Shown here: positions 1-5,859 of the stretch, piece after piece
How the letters are laid out: each line of letters opens with the position of its first letter
Numbering within the stretch: the stretch's first letter is position 1
Source of the DNA: Nitrososphaeraceae archaeon
Lineage (GTDB): Archaea; Thermoproteota; Nitrososphaeria; Nitrososphaerales; Nitrososphaeraceae
Reading direction: 5' to 3'
NCBI GenBank assembly: GCA_025922735.1
Contig: JAICHI010000025.1
Span: 1-10,612, forward strand
DNA length: 10,612 nucleotides
Position numbers and translations under genes: made by a program
The notes under the pieces: model-generated
Database searches by the model: none
Seen by the model: only the letters and a program-made list of their open reading frames with translations
Told to the model about the DNA's origin: nothing

Positions 1-382
1 TTGCAGGCTTTAGGTTTGAATTGTCAAAAGATTTGATGAGCCATTCCTCAATTAAATTACAGCTTGTAGGACTGTAAGAACCTTCAAGACAGCACATGTG
101 CTCAAAAGGGCATGTTAAACAGGGAGCCTGTTCTATGCTTGTAGTGTCAACAGGCAGCTTTACTGCAAAAAGTCTGTACGTCCACCGGCCGTTTTCTAGC
201 ATCTTTTCGCGGCGAATAAGTGATCGTTTTTCAAGCCGGATCGCAACGCGAGAGCCATCGCGGCTTGTCAAGTCAAGTTCCTTCCAAAGCTCTGACTGCA
301 GTATGCCATCTTTGCCATTGCTAATTATAGTGCGAAAAACTCTGCCAGTGAGATCCTCAATTTGAGCTTCGTTTAATTTCAA
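1..382 (-). CDS. tfeB: Transcription factor E subunit beta (TFE-beta, RPC34/RPC39-like), C-terminus cut by window edge
   Basis: The minus strand reads open for 127 codons from a TTG at 382 to the window edge; an in-frame TGA directly precedes the TTG, so this is the only practical start. Residues about 5-72 look like a winged helix (helices with LWKELDLTSRDGSRVAIRL, then a basic wing ending in RWTYRLF). Residues 88-108 carry the pattern C-x2-C-P-x4-CC-x9-C, ending SPTSCNLIEEWL. This matches the 4Fe-4S C-terminal motif of RNA polymerase III subunit RPC39 and archaeal TFE-beta (seen: Cys88, 91, 97/98, 108). In the known family TFE-beta pairs with TFE-alpha, binds the polymerase clamp and helps open the promoter. 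The gene lies downstream of the dehydratase on the same strand, but U-rich tracts separate them, so it probably has its own promoter. Only a short tail should be missing. Confidence 0.86.
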   Translation of the reverse strand, partial: MKLNEAQIEDLTGRVFRTIISNGKDGILQSELWKELDLTSRDGSRVAIRLEKRSLIRREKMLENGRWTYRLFAVKLPVDTTSIEQAPCLTCPFEHMCCLEGSYSPTSCNLIEEWLIKSFDNSNLKPA

Positions 383-402
383 TCAACACAACCCCGGAGT
401 AA

Positions 403-416
403 TACCATAATAATTA
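403..416 (-). promoter_or_regulatory. Candidate TATA element for TFE-beta
   Basis: The minus strand reads ATAATTATTATGG here, centred about 28 bp upstream of the TTG start at 382. That spacing fits a leaderless archaeal transcript, and no Shine-Dalgarno precedes the TTG. The match to a consensus TATA box is loose. Confidence 0.4.
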
Positions 417-458
417 TGTTGAACTGATAAATAATCCTTTTTGAGGTCAAATTCTTTG

Positions 459-489
459 AAAAATAAAGGAAAAAGCAATGGCTGAAAAA
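459..489 (-). terminator. U-rich terminator after the dehydratase gene
   Basis: Three A5 tracts on the plus strand (459-463, 470-474, 485-489) become three U5 runs in the minus-strand transcript, about 50-80 nt after the dehydratase stop. Archaeal polymerase commonly terminates at such runs without a hairpin. They would separate this transcript from TFE-beta. Confidence 0.55.
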
Positions 490-536
490 TTGTTAGAGAT
501 AGGTAACTCATTGTGGGCTCGATAGTTATAATAGAC

Positions 537-2057
537 TTATCTGGATTTATTCTTCTTCATGTCAAATATTCTATCAAAGTATTCTGTAGACTCTGGCACC
601 ATTTCTGCAGCCTCACCTTCCTTGACCATTGCAAGCCTCTTTGCAAGCTTTTTCTTGGTTTCAAGCTGCATCTGGCGCGCAATCTGGATTCTCTGCGCTT
701 GAGGCGATCCTGCGCCATGCATTGACTCTGTCAGATAGCCTACTGCATTTCGCCCGAGAGTCATATTTTCAATGAGCCTCAGTACCCTCATCCTGTTCTC
801 TGTTGACACGCCTTTTCGGCCCTTCAGGTATTTTTCAAGCAGCGGCCCAGTCTCAGGATTGCGGAACTCCTTCTCAGATGGCATCGTCACTACAAGTCCG
901 CCTGCAATGTCTTGTGCAAGTCTGCCTATTTCATATGGAAACCGAGTGACGTTGTGCTTACAGACATTTGCCAGCATGTCGTCATTCTGCCAGTTGCCCG
1001 CTGATGTTTTGTGTGCTCGGTATGAAGATGCAATGCCTGCAGCAAATATTGTCTCATTGAGGTGCGTCATTTCAACCAGCTTGTCTTTGATGTGTGACGC
1101 GTTTGCCACACCGTTGTAGTCCGCGATGGCTGCAGAGGCTCCAATCAGAATGTCCCCAAGACCTGTCTTGCACACATAGCTTCGGCGATGATAGCAAGTA
1201 AAGCGCTCGACCAACATTGAGGCAAATTCATATTCGCCATTCATGAATATAAGGTGGTTTGGAATGAAAACATCCTTGAAGATTATCATAGCTTCCTGGC
1301 CTGAATACATGGCATTGCCGGCGTCAATGTTGCCTCCCTCCATACTCCTCGTATCACAGGACTGTCTGCCATAGATATATGTGATACCGGGAGCATCGAC
1401 GGGAATTGCGCCAATGAGTGCATAGTCTTTATCTTCAGACTTCAATCTCATTGTCGGCATGGCGATTATCCAGTGTGAGTTGATGCAGCCAGTCTGGTGG
1501 GCTTTTGCGCCTGTGATGTATACGCCTTTGCTGTCGCGCTTTGTCACGTGCACAAACATGTCAGGGTCTTCCTGTTGAGAAGGCGACAGGCCACGATCAC
1601 CCTTGACGTCTGTCATAGCACCACCGATCATCAAGTTTTCCCGTTGCAGCATCTTAACGAATTCGACTAGGCGCTTATGATACTCAGTGTCGTGTTTTTG
1701 GTCGATTTCATATGTAGTTGAATATAATGAGTTAAGTGCATCCATGCCTACGCAACGCTGGAAGCAGGTGCCAGTGAGCTGTCCAAGCTTCCTTTGCATC
1801 CTGTTCTGGTCAACTAGGTCCTGCGCGCTTTCTACAATGTGCAAGAACCTGTTGACTTGCAATCCTGTCAGCGAAGAATGGGGTGCAGCAAGCTGTGGAT
1901 CTTCCGCCGCAAGGTCATAGGTCTCTGCCACTGCATTTATTGATGGCCGAATCATTGGATGATCAACAGGCTCTTTTATGAGCTCTCCAAAAAGATATAT
2001 CTTCAGATTTCTACCTCTGAGACTTTCAATATATTCTGCCCCGTTCTTAATCGGCAT
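537..2057 (-). CDS. abfD: 4-hydroxybutyryl-CoA dehydratase (vinylacetyl-CoA isomerase family)
   Basis: This 506-aa protein has full family length (the clostridial enzyme is about 490 aa). The family uses FAD and a 4Fe-4S cluster to convert 4-hydroxybutyryl-CoA to crotonyl-CoA, a diagnostic step of the HP/HB carbon-fixation cycle in thaumarchaea and Sulfolobales. Seen here: the CFQRC motif (Cys98, Cys102, with Gln100 between), GQEAM with Glu255, and YHRRSYVCK with His290, Tyr294, Cys296 and Lys297. These match the Clostridium aminobutyricum cluster ligands Cys99/Cys103/His292/Cys299 and active-site residues Gln101, Glu257, Tyr296 and Lys300. The His-to-Cys ligand spacing is one residue shorter than the clostridial numbering implies. 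The C-terminal half has the conserved stretches MTHLNETIFAAG, FPYEIGRLAQDIAGGL and NAVGYLTESMHGAGSPQAQR. The ATG at 2057 sits 28 bp from a good TATA box. The gene appears monocistronic. Confidence 0.95.
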   Translation of the reverse strand: MPIKNGAEYIESLRGRNLKIYLFGELIKEPVDHPMIRPSINAVAETYDLAAEDPQLAAPHSSLTGLQVNRFLHIVESAQDLVDQNRMQRKLGQLTGTCFQRCVGMDALNSLYSTTYEIDQKHDTEYHKRLVEFVKMLQRENLMIGGAMTDVKGDRGLSPSQQEDPDMFVHVTKRDSKGVYITGAKAHQTGCINSHWIIAMPTMRLKSEDKDYALIGAIPVDAPGITYIYGRQSCDTRSMEGGNIDAGNAMYSGQEAMIIFKDVFIPNHLIFMNGEYEFASMLVERFTCYHRRSYVCKTGLGDILIGASAAIADYNGVANASHIKDKLVEMTHLNETIFAAGIASSYRAHKTSAGNWQNDDMLANVCKHNVTRFPYEIGRLAQDIAGGLVVTMPSEKEFRNPETGPLLEKYLKGRKGVSTENRMRVLRLIENMTLGRNAVGYLTESMHGAGSPQAQRIQIARQMQLETKKKLAKRLAMVKEGEAAEMVPESTEYFDRIFDMKKNKSR

Positions 2058-2081
2058 ATAAGAGATATAGCACTGAATGTT

Positions 2082-2088
2082 TATTATA
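2082..2088 (-). promoter_or_regulatory. TATA box for 4-hydroxybutyryl-CoA dehydratase
   Basis: The minus strand reads AAGTATAATAAAC, with TATAATA centred 28 bp upstream of the ATG at 2057. Archaeal initiation about 26-27 bp downstream would fall at the ATG itself, so the mRNA is predicted to be leaderless. Confidence 0.6.
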
Positions 2089-2121
2089 CTTTCTCAAGTG
2101 CAATATAGTAAAGAAATAATA

Positions 2122-2517
2122 TCATTTGTTGTAATTTTTACATAATTGTAAGGTGGCTACTTTGTACTTGAAACCTTCATCGACTAGTCCCCTAGCAGCC
2201 CATTCGCCTTTTTAATGAGTAAGAAATCCTTGTCAATACCATTTCAATATTCTTCTTTACAATCCTTCTTGGATCGGACTGCAGTAAAAATTGTCGCCAT
2301 TGAATTAGCACCTAAAAGGCTTCACGCAATCTTCAAAGAACTTCTTGATCTGGTCTTAGTTTGGTTGCGATTCAATTTAATGAAATTACTATAAGATCCA
2401 GTATTAATGTCTTGATCTTTCAACATGCGTCTTCAACATTCATCTAAATCTTGTTTCTGTTGCTGACACTTTTGTGGCAAATGTGGCTTCTTCCAATTCC
2501 AACAGCTTCTTTTCCAT
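2122..2517 (-). pseudogene. Possible decayed small gene
   Basis: No intact gene fills 2058-2586, but the minus strand shows coding-like pieces broken by stops. From an ATG at 2517 it reads 25 codons (MEKKLLELEEATFATKVSA then TETRFR), acidic and coiled-coil-like, to a TGA at 2440-2442. The same frame continues MLKTHVERSRH before another stop. Farther on, at about 2300-2212, another frame gives QSDPRRIVKKNIEMVLTRI. At 2211-2122 a third frame gives KGEWAARGLVDEGFKYKVAT and a short tail. A TATA-like TATATTTAA lies at 2559-2567. Together this suggests a gene of roughly 130 codons inactivated by stops and frameshifts. I do not recognise the family, and chance open stretches cannot be excluded. Confidence 0.35.
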
Positions 2518-2586
2518 ATCTTCGATCTCTTCTTAAGATACGCGTTGCTCAATCAAGATTAAATATACATTATACAATACATAAGA

Positions 2587-3090
2587 TCACTGGATATAGG
2601 TCTGGTTGGTCTTGTCAAAGTTCCTGACAACTTGAAAATCCCTACTGAACTGTGACTGAACCATTGACCTTAGCTCAGGATATATCGCGGATGGACCCTC
2701 CTTTGCCATCTTGGTTGCAGTATGATCATTACCCAACATCCACTTGCACAGCTCAAAAGTCATCTGGCGCACAGTGTTCTCATCTACGATTCCAAGACTG
2801 TGGAGGTATTCATGGGCGAGCACCATGAACATGTAAGAGTTATACTCTTCGGTTGATTTGACTATCTTTTTCAATGTGATCAAGAGATATGTGTTAATCA
2901 CTATTGCGTTTGAGCCCAGCATATGGTAGGCGCCAAGGTTGCTTGGCATCATTTGCAGTATTAGGCTCAGTCCTGCTCGGTGCAGCTTGAACTTTTGCAA
3001 GACTACTGCCTTCACTAATTCAAAGGTTTCATCAAAGTCCTTCAGGCTTGCAATCTTTTCTCCAAATTGCCTCTGCTGTTCTGTAAGCAC
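2587..3090 (-). CDS. Small HExxH metalloprotease-like (zincin) protein
   Basis: This 167-aa soluble protein has no signal peptide or membrane segment. Residues 93-103 read HEYLHSLGIVD, which fits HExxHxxGxxD: two zinc-ligand histidines (93, 97), a catalytic Glu94, the Met-zincin-style Gly100, and Asp103 where many metzincins have a third His. An Asp third ligand is known in snapalysin-type peptidases, and Glu104 is an alternative. The flanking helices are hydrophobic (NAIVINTYLLITL at 61-73, YMFMVLA before the motif), as in the core of minimal zincins. I infer a peptidase or peptidase-derived fold; the substrate is unknown. The start is a GTG at 3090, 28 bp from a TTTATA box. The gene is divergent from apt, and no neighbour points to a role. 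Confidence 0.72.
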   Translation of the reverse strand: MLTEQQRQFGEKIASLKDFDETFELVKAVVLQKFKLHRAGLSLILQMMPSNLGAYHMLGSNAIVINTYLLITLKKIVKSTEEYNSYMFMVLAHEYLHSLGIVDENTVRQMTFELCKWMLGNDHTATKMAKEGPSAIYPELRSMVQSQFSRDFQVVRNFDKTNQTYIQ

Positions 3091-3115
3091 TATTATTTAA
3101 TGAGCACTAGAGCTG

Positions 3116-3121
3116 TATAAA
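3116..3121 (-). promoter_or_regulatory. TATA box for the HExxH protein gene
   Basis: The minus strand reads ACTTTATACAG, centred about 28 bp upstream of the GTG start at 3090. This again predicts a leaderless transcript. The spacer 3091-3176 also has to hold the promoter of apt on the other strand, where I see only a weak T-rich element near 3147-3154. Confidence 0.5.
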
Positions 3122-3176
3122 GTATGATAGCAGTAACTACGCAATCTTTTTACAGCCAAAATATGGCTTTACTGAC

Positions 3177-3725
3177 GTGGGAGCAAAAGCCAAGCAGGTC
3201 AACCTGCGCGACATAATAGCCAACTACCCTGATTTTCCCAAGCAAGGAATACTGTTTCGCGACATAAATCCTGTTTTCAAAAGGAACGATGCCTTGAACT
3301 ATATCGCCGATGAGTTTTACCGTATTTATGGCAAGGCAAAAGTAGACAGAGTGGCCGGCATTGAATCCAGGGGCTTTATCATAGCTACAGCACTTGCCCT
3401 CAGATTCGGCAGGGGCATTGTGATGGTTCGCAAGGCAGGCAAGCTGCCGGGTAGAACCGTCAAGAAATCCTACGATATTGAATATGGCAGCGCGGTAATG
3501 GAGATTCAACAAGATGCGATAGACAAAGGCAACAGCATACTGATCGCTGACGACCTGATAGCAACAGGTGGGACTGCAGCAGCCGCTGCGCAGATGATCA
3601 AAGATCTGGGGGGCAAGGTGGCTGGCTTTGCGTTCATAATCGAACTTTCAGACTTGAAGGGTGCTGACAGATTGCGCAAGATGGGCTATAATGTTGAGTC
3701 ATTGGTGACTTTTCATGGAGAATAG
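3177..3725 (+). CDS. apt: Adenine phosphoribosyltransferase
   Basis: The protein (182 aa, normal family length) makes AMP from adenine and PRPP. The N-terminal segment [17 protein letters not shown] (residues 18-34) is the classic APRT hood sequence. Residues 57-65 (DRVAGIESR) form the next conserved block. Residues 121-134 ([14 protein letters not shown]) are the PRPP-binding loop with its paired Asp125-Asp126. The GTG at 3177 gives a normal N-terminus; an ATG at about 3162 is in another frame. The stop overlaps the start of mtnP by 11 bases, so the two are co-transcribed and probably translationally coupled. The partner gene supplies the adenine substrate, which strengthens the assignment. 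Confidence 0.93.
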   Translation: MGAKAKQVNLRDIIANYPDFPKQGILFRDINPVFKRNDALNYIADEFYRIYGKAKVDRVAGIESRGFIIATALALRFGRGIVMVRKAGKLPGRTVKKSYDIEYGSAVMEIQQDAIDKGNSILIADDLIATGGTAAAAAQMIKDLGGKVAGFAFIIELSDLKGADRLRKMGYNVESLVTFHGE

Positions 3726-4512
3726 CGCGGATATTGGCATAATTGGCGGTACTGGCATCTATGATCCAGAACTTTTTAGTGCAAAACGTGAGATCAAGGT
3801 GCATACGCCTTATGGCGAGGCTTCCGATCTTGTGACAATAGGCGAATATTCAGGAGTCAAAGCAGCTTTTATACCGCGCCATGGACGAGGCCACAGGATA
3901 CCTCCCCACAGGATAAACAGTAGGGCAAACATATGGGCTTTACAGCAGCTTGGAGTCAAACGCATTATTGCCCCGTCTGCTGTTGGAAGCCTTAAAGAAG
4001 CTTTCAAGCCTGGCGACATTTCAATTCCTGATCAATTTATTGACTTTACAAAAAACCGCCATTACACATTCTACGATGGGGGGCAAGTATACCATGTTTC
4101 TTTAGCTGATCCATTTTGCCCAGAGCTACGTGACATTGCGATCGATAAAATAAAGAAACTAAAGTATTCACTGCACAGCGAGGGAACATACATCTGCATT
4201 GAAGGGCCGCGCTTTTCCACCAGAGCAGAATCAAGATTCTTCCGCGACGTAATGAAGGCAGATATTATTGGCATGACGCTTGTACCAGAGGTTAACCTTG
4301 CAAGAGAAGCCGAAATCTGCTACTTATCTATAGCCACCATCACCGACTATGATGTTTGGGCAAATCATCCGGTGACCTCTGCCGAGATAATCGAGATGCT
4401 TGCCAAGAATGTGGAAAAGACAAAGAAATTGATTGCAGAGTTGGTGGCTACAATTCCTGCGGCAAGAAACAAGTGTACCTGCAGCAAGACACTTGAAGGC
4501 GCTCTAGTCTGA
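3715..4512 (+). CDS. mtnP: S-methyl-5'-thioadenosine phosphorylase
   Basis: This 265-aa member of the purine nucleoside phosphorylase family splits methylthioadenosine with phosphate into adenine and methylthioribose-1-phosphate. Seen: [10 protein letters not shown] (8-17, phosphate loop), [15 protein letters not shown] (54-68), [16 protein letters not shown] (158-173, base and ribose site), [13 protein letters not shown] (186-198) and [13 protein letters not shown] (207-219). The Asp at 211/213 favours a 6-aminopurine such as MTA. Cys135 and Cys202 have the same spacing (67) as a disulfide pair known in Sulfolobus MTAP II, and a CxC (Cys254, Cys256) sits near the C-terminus as in hyperthermophile enzymes. 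It begins inside the last codons of apt. Its stop overlaps by 9 bases the stop of the convergent gene at 4504. Confidence 0.93.
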   Translation: MENSADIGIIGGTGIYDPELFSAKREIKVHTPYGEASDLVTIGEYSGVKAAFIPRHGRGHRIPPHRINSRANIWALQQLGVKRIIAPSAVGSLKEAFKPGDISIPDQFIDFTKNRHYTFYDGGQVYHVSLADPFCPELRDIAIDKIKKLKYSLHSEGTYICIEGPRFSTRAESRFFRDVMKADIIGMTLVPEVNLAREAEICYLSIATITDYDVWANHPVTSAEIIEMLAKNVEKTKKLIAELVATIPAARNKCTCSKTLEGALV

Positions 4513-4818
4513 CTGCGGCGGCTTCGATCCTTCCGGCAAAATAATGTCACCTTCAATCAGCTTGCGCTGAATCGTTATTTGTAGCTGCTCCGGGTCAATC
4601 CCCATTTTCCCTATTTTGTCTAAATTGGTCTTGGATATTTTGATGCTTGCATTGTGACCTCCAATGCGACCAAATGCTATTGCAGTAAAGCGGAATTCCT
4701 GACCCTTGACGACAAAATACCCAGACAGCTTACTTGCTATTTCGCTCCCGCTAGCGCTTTTTACAAACACTGTAACTGGAACGTCATCATCATCGCGTAT
4801 CATTTTTAGTTGGCGCAT
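4504..4818 (-). CDS. Uncharacterised 104-aa protein, last gene of the TrmB-led cluster
   Basis: I do not recognise the family. The protein starts with an acidic run (IRDDDDV at 7-13). It then alternates short beta-type segments ([28 protein letters not shown]) with a helical segment ending [20 protein letters not shown], and closes with a proline-rich tail. It has no cysteines, membrane segment or signal peptide. Start: ATG at 4818, overlapping the upstream gene by 29 bases, or the second in-frame ATG at 4803 with 14 bases of overlap. Either way translational coupling to the 4790 gene is likely. Its stop overlaps the convergent mtnP stop. That the frame is real is supported by the operon-like overlap and unbroken reading; the function is unknown. 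Confidence 0.7.
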   Translation of the reverse strand: MRQLKMIRDDDDVPVTVFVKSASGSEIASKLSGYFVVKGQEFRFTAIAFGRIGGHNASIKISKTNLDKIGKMGIDPEQLQITIQRKLIEGDIILPEGSKPPQSD

Positions 4819-5218
4819 CCGTCACTTCTATGTTACGGTTGACATTCTCTTCGACCAAAAAGCTCCACCACTCAGGGTCAACGATTTTGAAGTCCTTGAC
4901 ATTCACTTCGACTGCATTGTCATCTGCATCTGTAAATGTCATCTTGCCTTCTTTTATCATCTTGATAAGCCGCCAGCGCTTGTGACCTTTGAAGCTTCTG
5001 TTGATCGCCACAGCCCACTTTTTGTCTTTATCAATCTTGGGCATGCCAAGGTAATCGACAATTTCTAAAATCCCTAAACGCTTTTCTTCACAAAACATTT
5101 CCTTTGTCAGAAGGCTTCGCCAGATGTCCACTGAACCCATCGTCCTGCCATTTTCATTGATGTTTATTACACCAAAGTAGACTACCTTGTCGCCGCCAGT
5201 TGGGTCTGAAGTGGTCAT
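4790..5218 (-). CDS. Uncharacterised 142-aa protein, middle gene of the TrmB-led cluster
   Basis: I do not recognise this family. The start at the ATG at 5218 (MTTSDPTGGDKVVYFGV) avoids an odd RIIII extension and any overlap with the TrmB-like gene. The same frame is open farther up to an ATG at 5284. The protein is soluble, mixed alpha/beta and rich in tryptophan: WRSLL, KKWAVAIN, KRWRLIKMI and DPEWWSFLVEEN. A basic helix-rich middle (INRSFKGHKRWRLIKMIKEG) is followed by an acidic strand region (TFTDADDNAVEVNVKDFKIVD). No catalytic motif is evident. The gene lies 31 bases after the TrmB-like gene and overlaps the start of the 104-aa gene, so the three are probably one transcript. A binding or adaptor role is only a guess. 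Confidence 0.75.
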   Translation of the reverse strand: MTTSDPTGGDKVVYFGVININENGRTMGSVDIWRSLLTKEMFCEEKRLGILEIVDYLGMPKIDKDKKWAVAINRSFKGHKRWRLIKMIKEGKMTFTDADDNAVEVNVKDFKIVDPEWWSFLVEENVNRNIEVTDAPTKNDTR

Positions 5219-5249
5219 TATGATAATAATCCTTGTTGCATGTTGCCAC

Positions 5250-5612
5250 CTATTTAGTTCTTGCATCCTCATATGGCTTTTCAAGCACGATGCCGATGTT
5301 GTCGATCTTGAGGTTCCTTTTGAAGGGTATGTGCTCTTCCTCGCAGCGCCTCCTGTAGCGATTGGTTATTGCAAACCGGGGATGGAGTGACTCAAATTCC
5401 GTCTTTGTTATTTCAATGACCATGCCTCTGTTGACCAGCGATTTTGCTGCAGCAAGCGCGCGGTGCTCATCGTTCCAGCCAAGTGCACTTGAAATCTTGG
5501 CTGGGTCCATTTTGCCTTTTTTCACAATAGCGATGTAAACCTTGGCTTCGTCTTCGCTTATCTTGAGTTCTGAAATGATGACTTGCTCTATGTTTGATGA
5601 ATTGACTGTCAT
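5250..5612 (-). CDS. TrmB-like winged-helix DNA-binding protein
   Basis: The protein (120 aa) opens with IISELKISEDEAKVYIAIVKKGKMDPAKISSALG in residues 12-45. This is the typical start of the TrmB/HTH_41 winged helix: the L-x-EAKVY-AIV helix, then the turn into the second helix. A recognition helix (NDEHRALAAAKSLVNRGMVI, about 47-66) and a wing (EITKTEFESLHPRFAITN) follow. The sugar-binding C-terminal domain of full TrmB is absent; a short tail (KIDNIGIVLEKPYEDARTK) takes its place. Such single-domain TrmB proteins are abundant in thaumarchaea. It heads the cluster, so autoregulation or control of the two downstream genes is plausible but not shown. A TATA-like CATATACTC lies near 5645-5652. 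Confidence 0.8.
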   Translation of the reverse strand: MTVNSSNIEQVIISELKISEDEAKVYIAIVKKGKMDPAKISSALGWNDEHRALAAAKSLVNRGMVIEITKTEFESLHPRFAITNRYRRRCEEEHIPFKRNLKIDNIGIVLEKPYEDARTK

Positions 5613-5630
5613 GTTACTTTTCTTTCTAAT

Positions 5631-5774
5631 TCAAGCGATTTGAGTATATGTCTTCAGAGTGCGGGAGTTAGGTTGCCTGATTACTACAAAATTACTCCGT
5701 TCAACAAATGGCTTTGCCGCTTGAGATGAATTGCTTTCTGCAGGGTTAGGACATCGCCTCTCTTTCCAAGTCAT
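5631..5774 (-). CDS. Candidate small ORF (47 aa) in the 5613-5859 spacer
   Basis: The stretch 5613-5859 holds no recognisable gene or tRNA. One short minus-strand ORF, from the ATG at 5774 to 5631, stands out because GGAGG precedes the ATG at a textbook 6-base spacing, unusual in a window where starts look leaderless. The peptide begins MTWKERRCPNPAESNSSQAA and ends NSRTLKTYTQIA. It has one cysteine and no known motif. The frame is open upstream to 5906, running out of frame through the end of the PfkB gene. The SD-like sequence may be coincidence. Confidence 0.25.
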   Translation of the reverse strand: MTWKERRCPNPAESNSSQAAKPFVERSNFVVIRQPNSRTLKTYTQIA

Positions 5775-5859
5775 GTGATCCCTCCATTTGCCATTTTGCC
5801 AAGTCTCGGGAACCCAGGATTTATTGTCAAATGGATAGAGTTGTGCATAAAACAAGAGA

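Noticed and set aside
96..365. Plus-strand ORF of 89 codons opposite TFE-beta
   Set aside because: It is a mirror of the minus-strand frame, which carries a recognisable winged helix and the Fe-S cysteine pattern.
478..525. Plus-strand 15-codon ORF reading MAEKLLEIGNSLWAR after an AAGGA-like element
   Set aside because: It is very short and lies within the U-rich terminator region of the dehydratase gene; nothing beyond codon appearance supports it.
772..1119. Plus-strand ORF of 115 codons inside the dehydratase gene
   Set aside because: It is fully antisense to a confidently assigned enzyme and has no start signal or motif.
3150..3512. Minus-strand ORF of 120 codons opposite apt
   Set aside because: It is antisense to clear APRT motifs, and its apparent protein has no recognisable features.
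4706..5068. Plus-strand ORF of 120 codons across the two uncharacterised genes
   Set aside because: The minus-strand frames form an overlapping operon-like series behind the TrmB-like gene; the plus frame straddles both without a promoter.
5219..5284. N-terminal extension of the 142-aa protein to an ATG at 5284
   Set aside because: It would overlap the TrmB-like gene by 35 bases and add an unlikely RIIII stretch; the ATG at 5218 gives a normal start.
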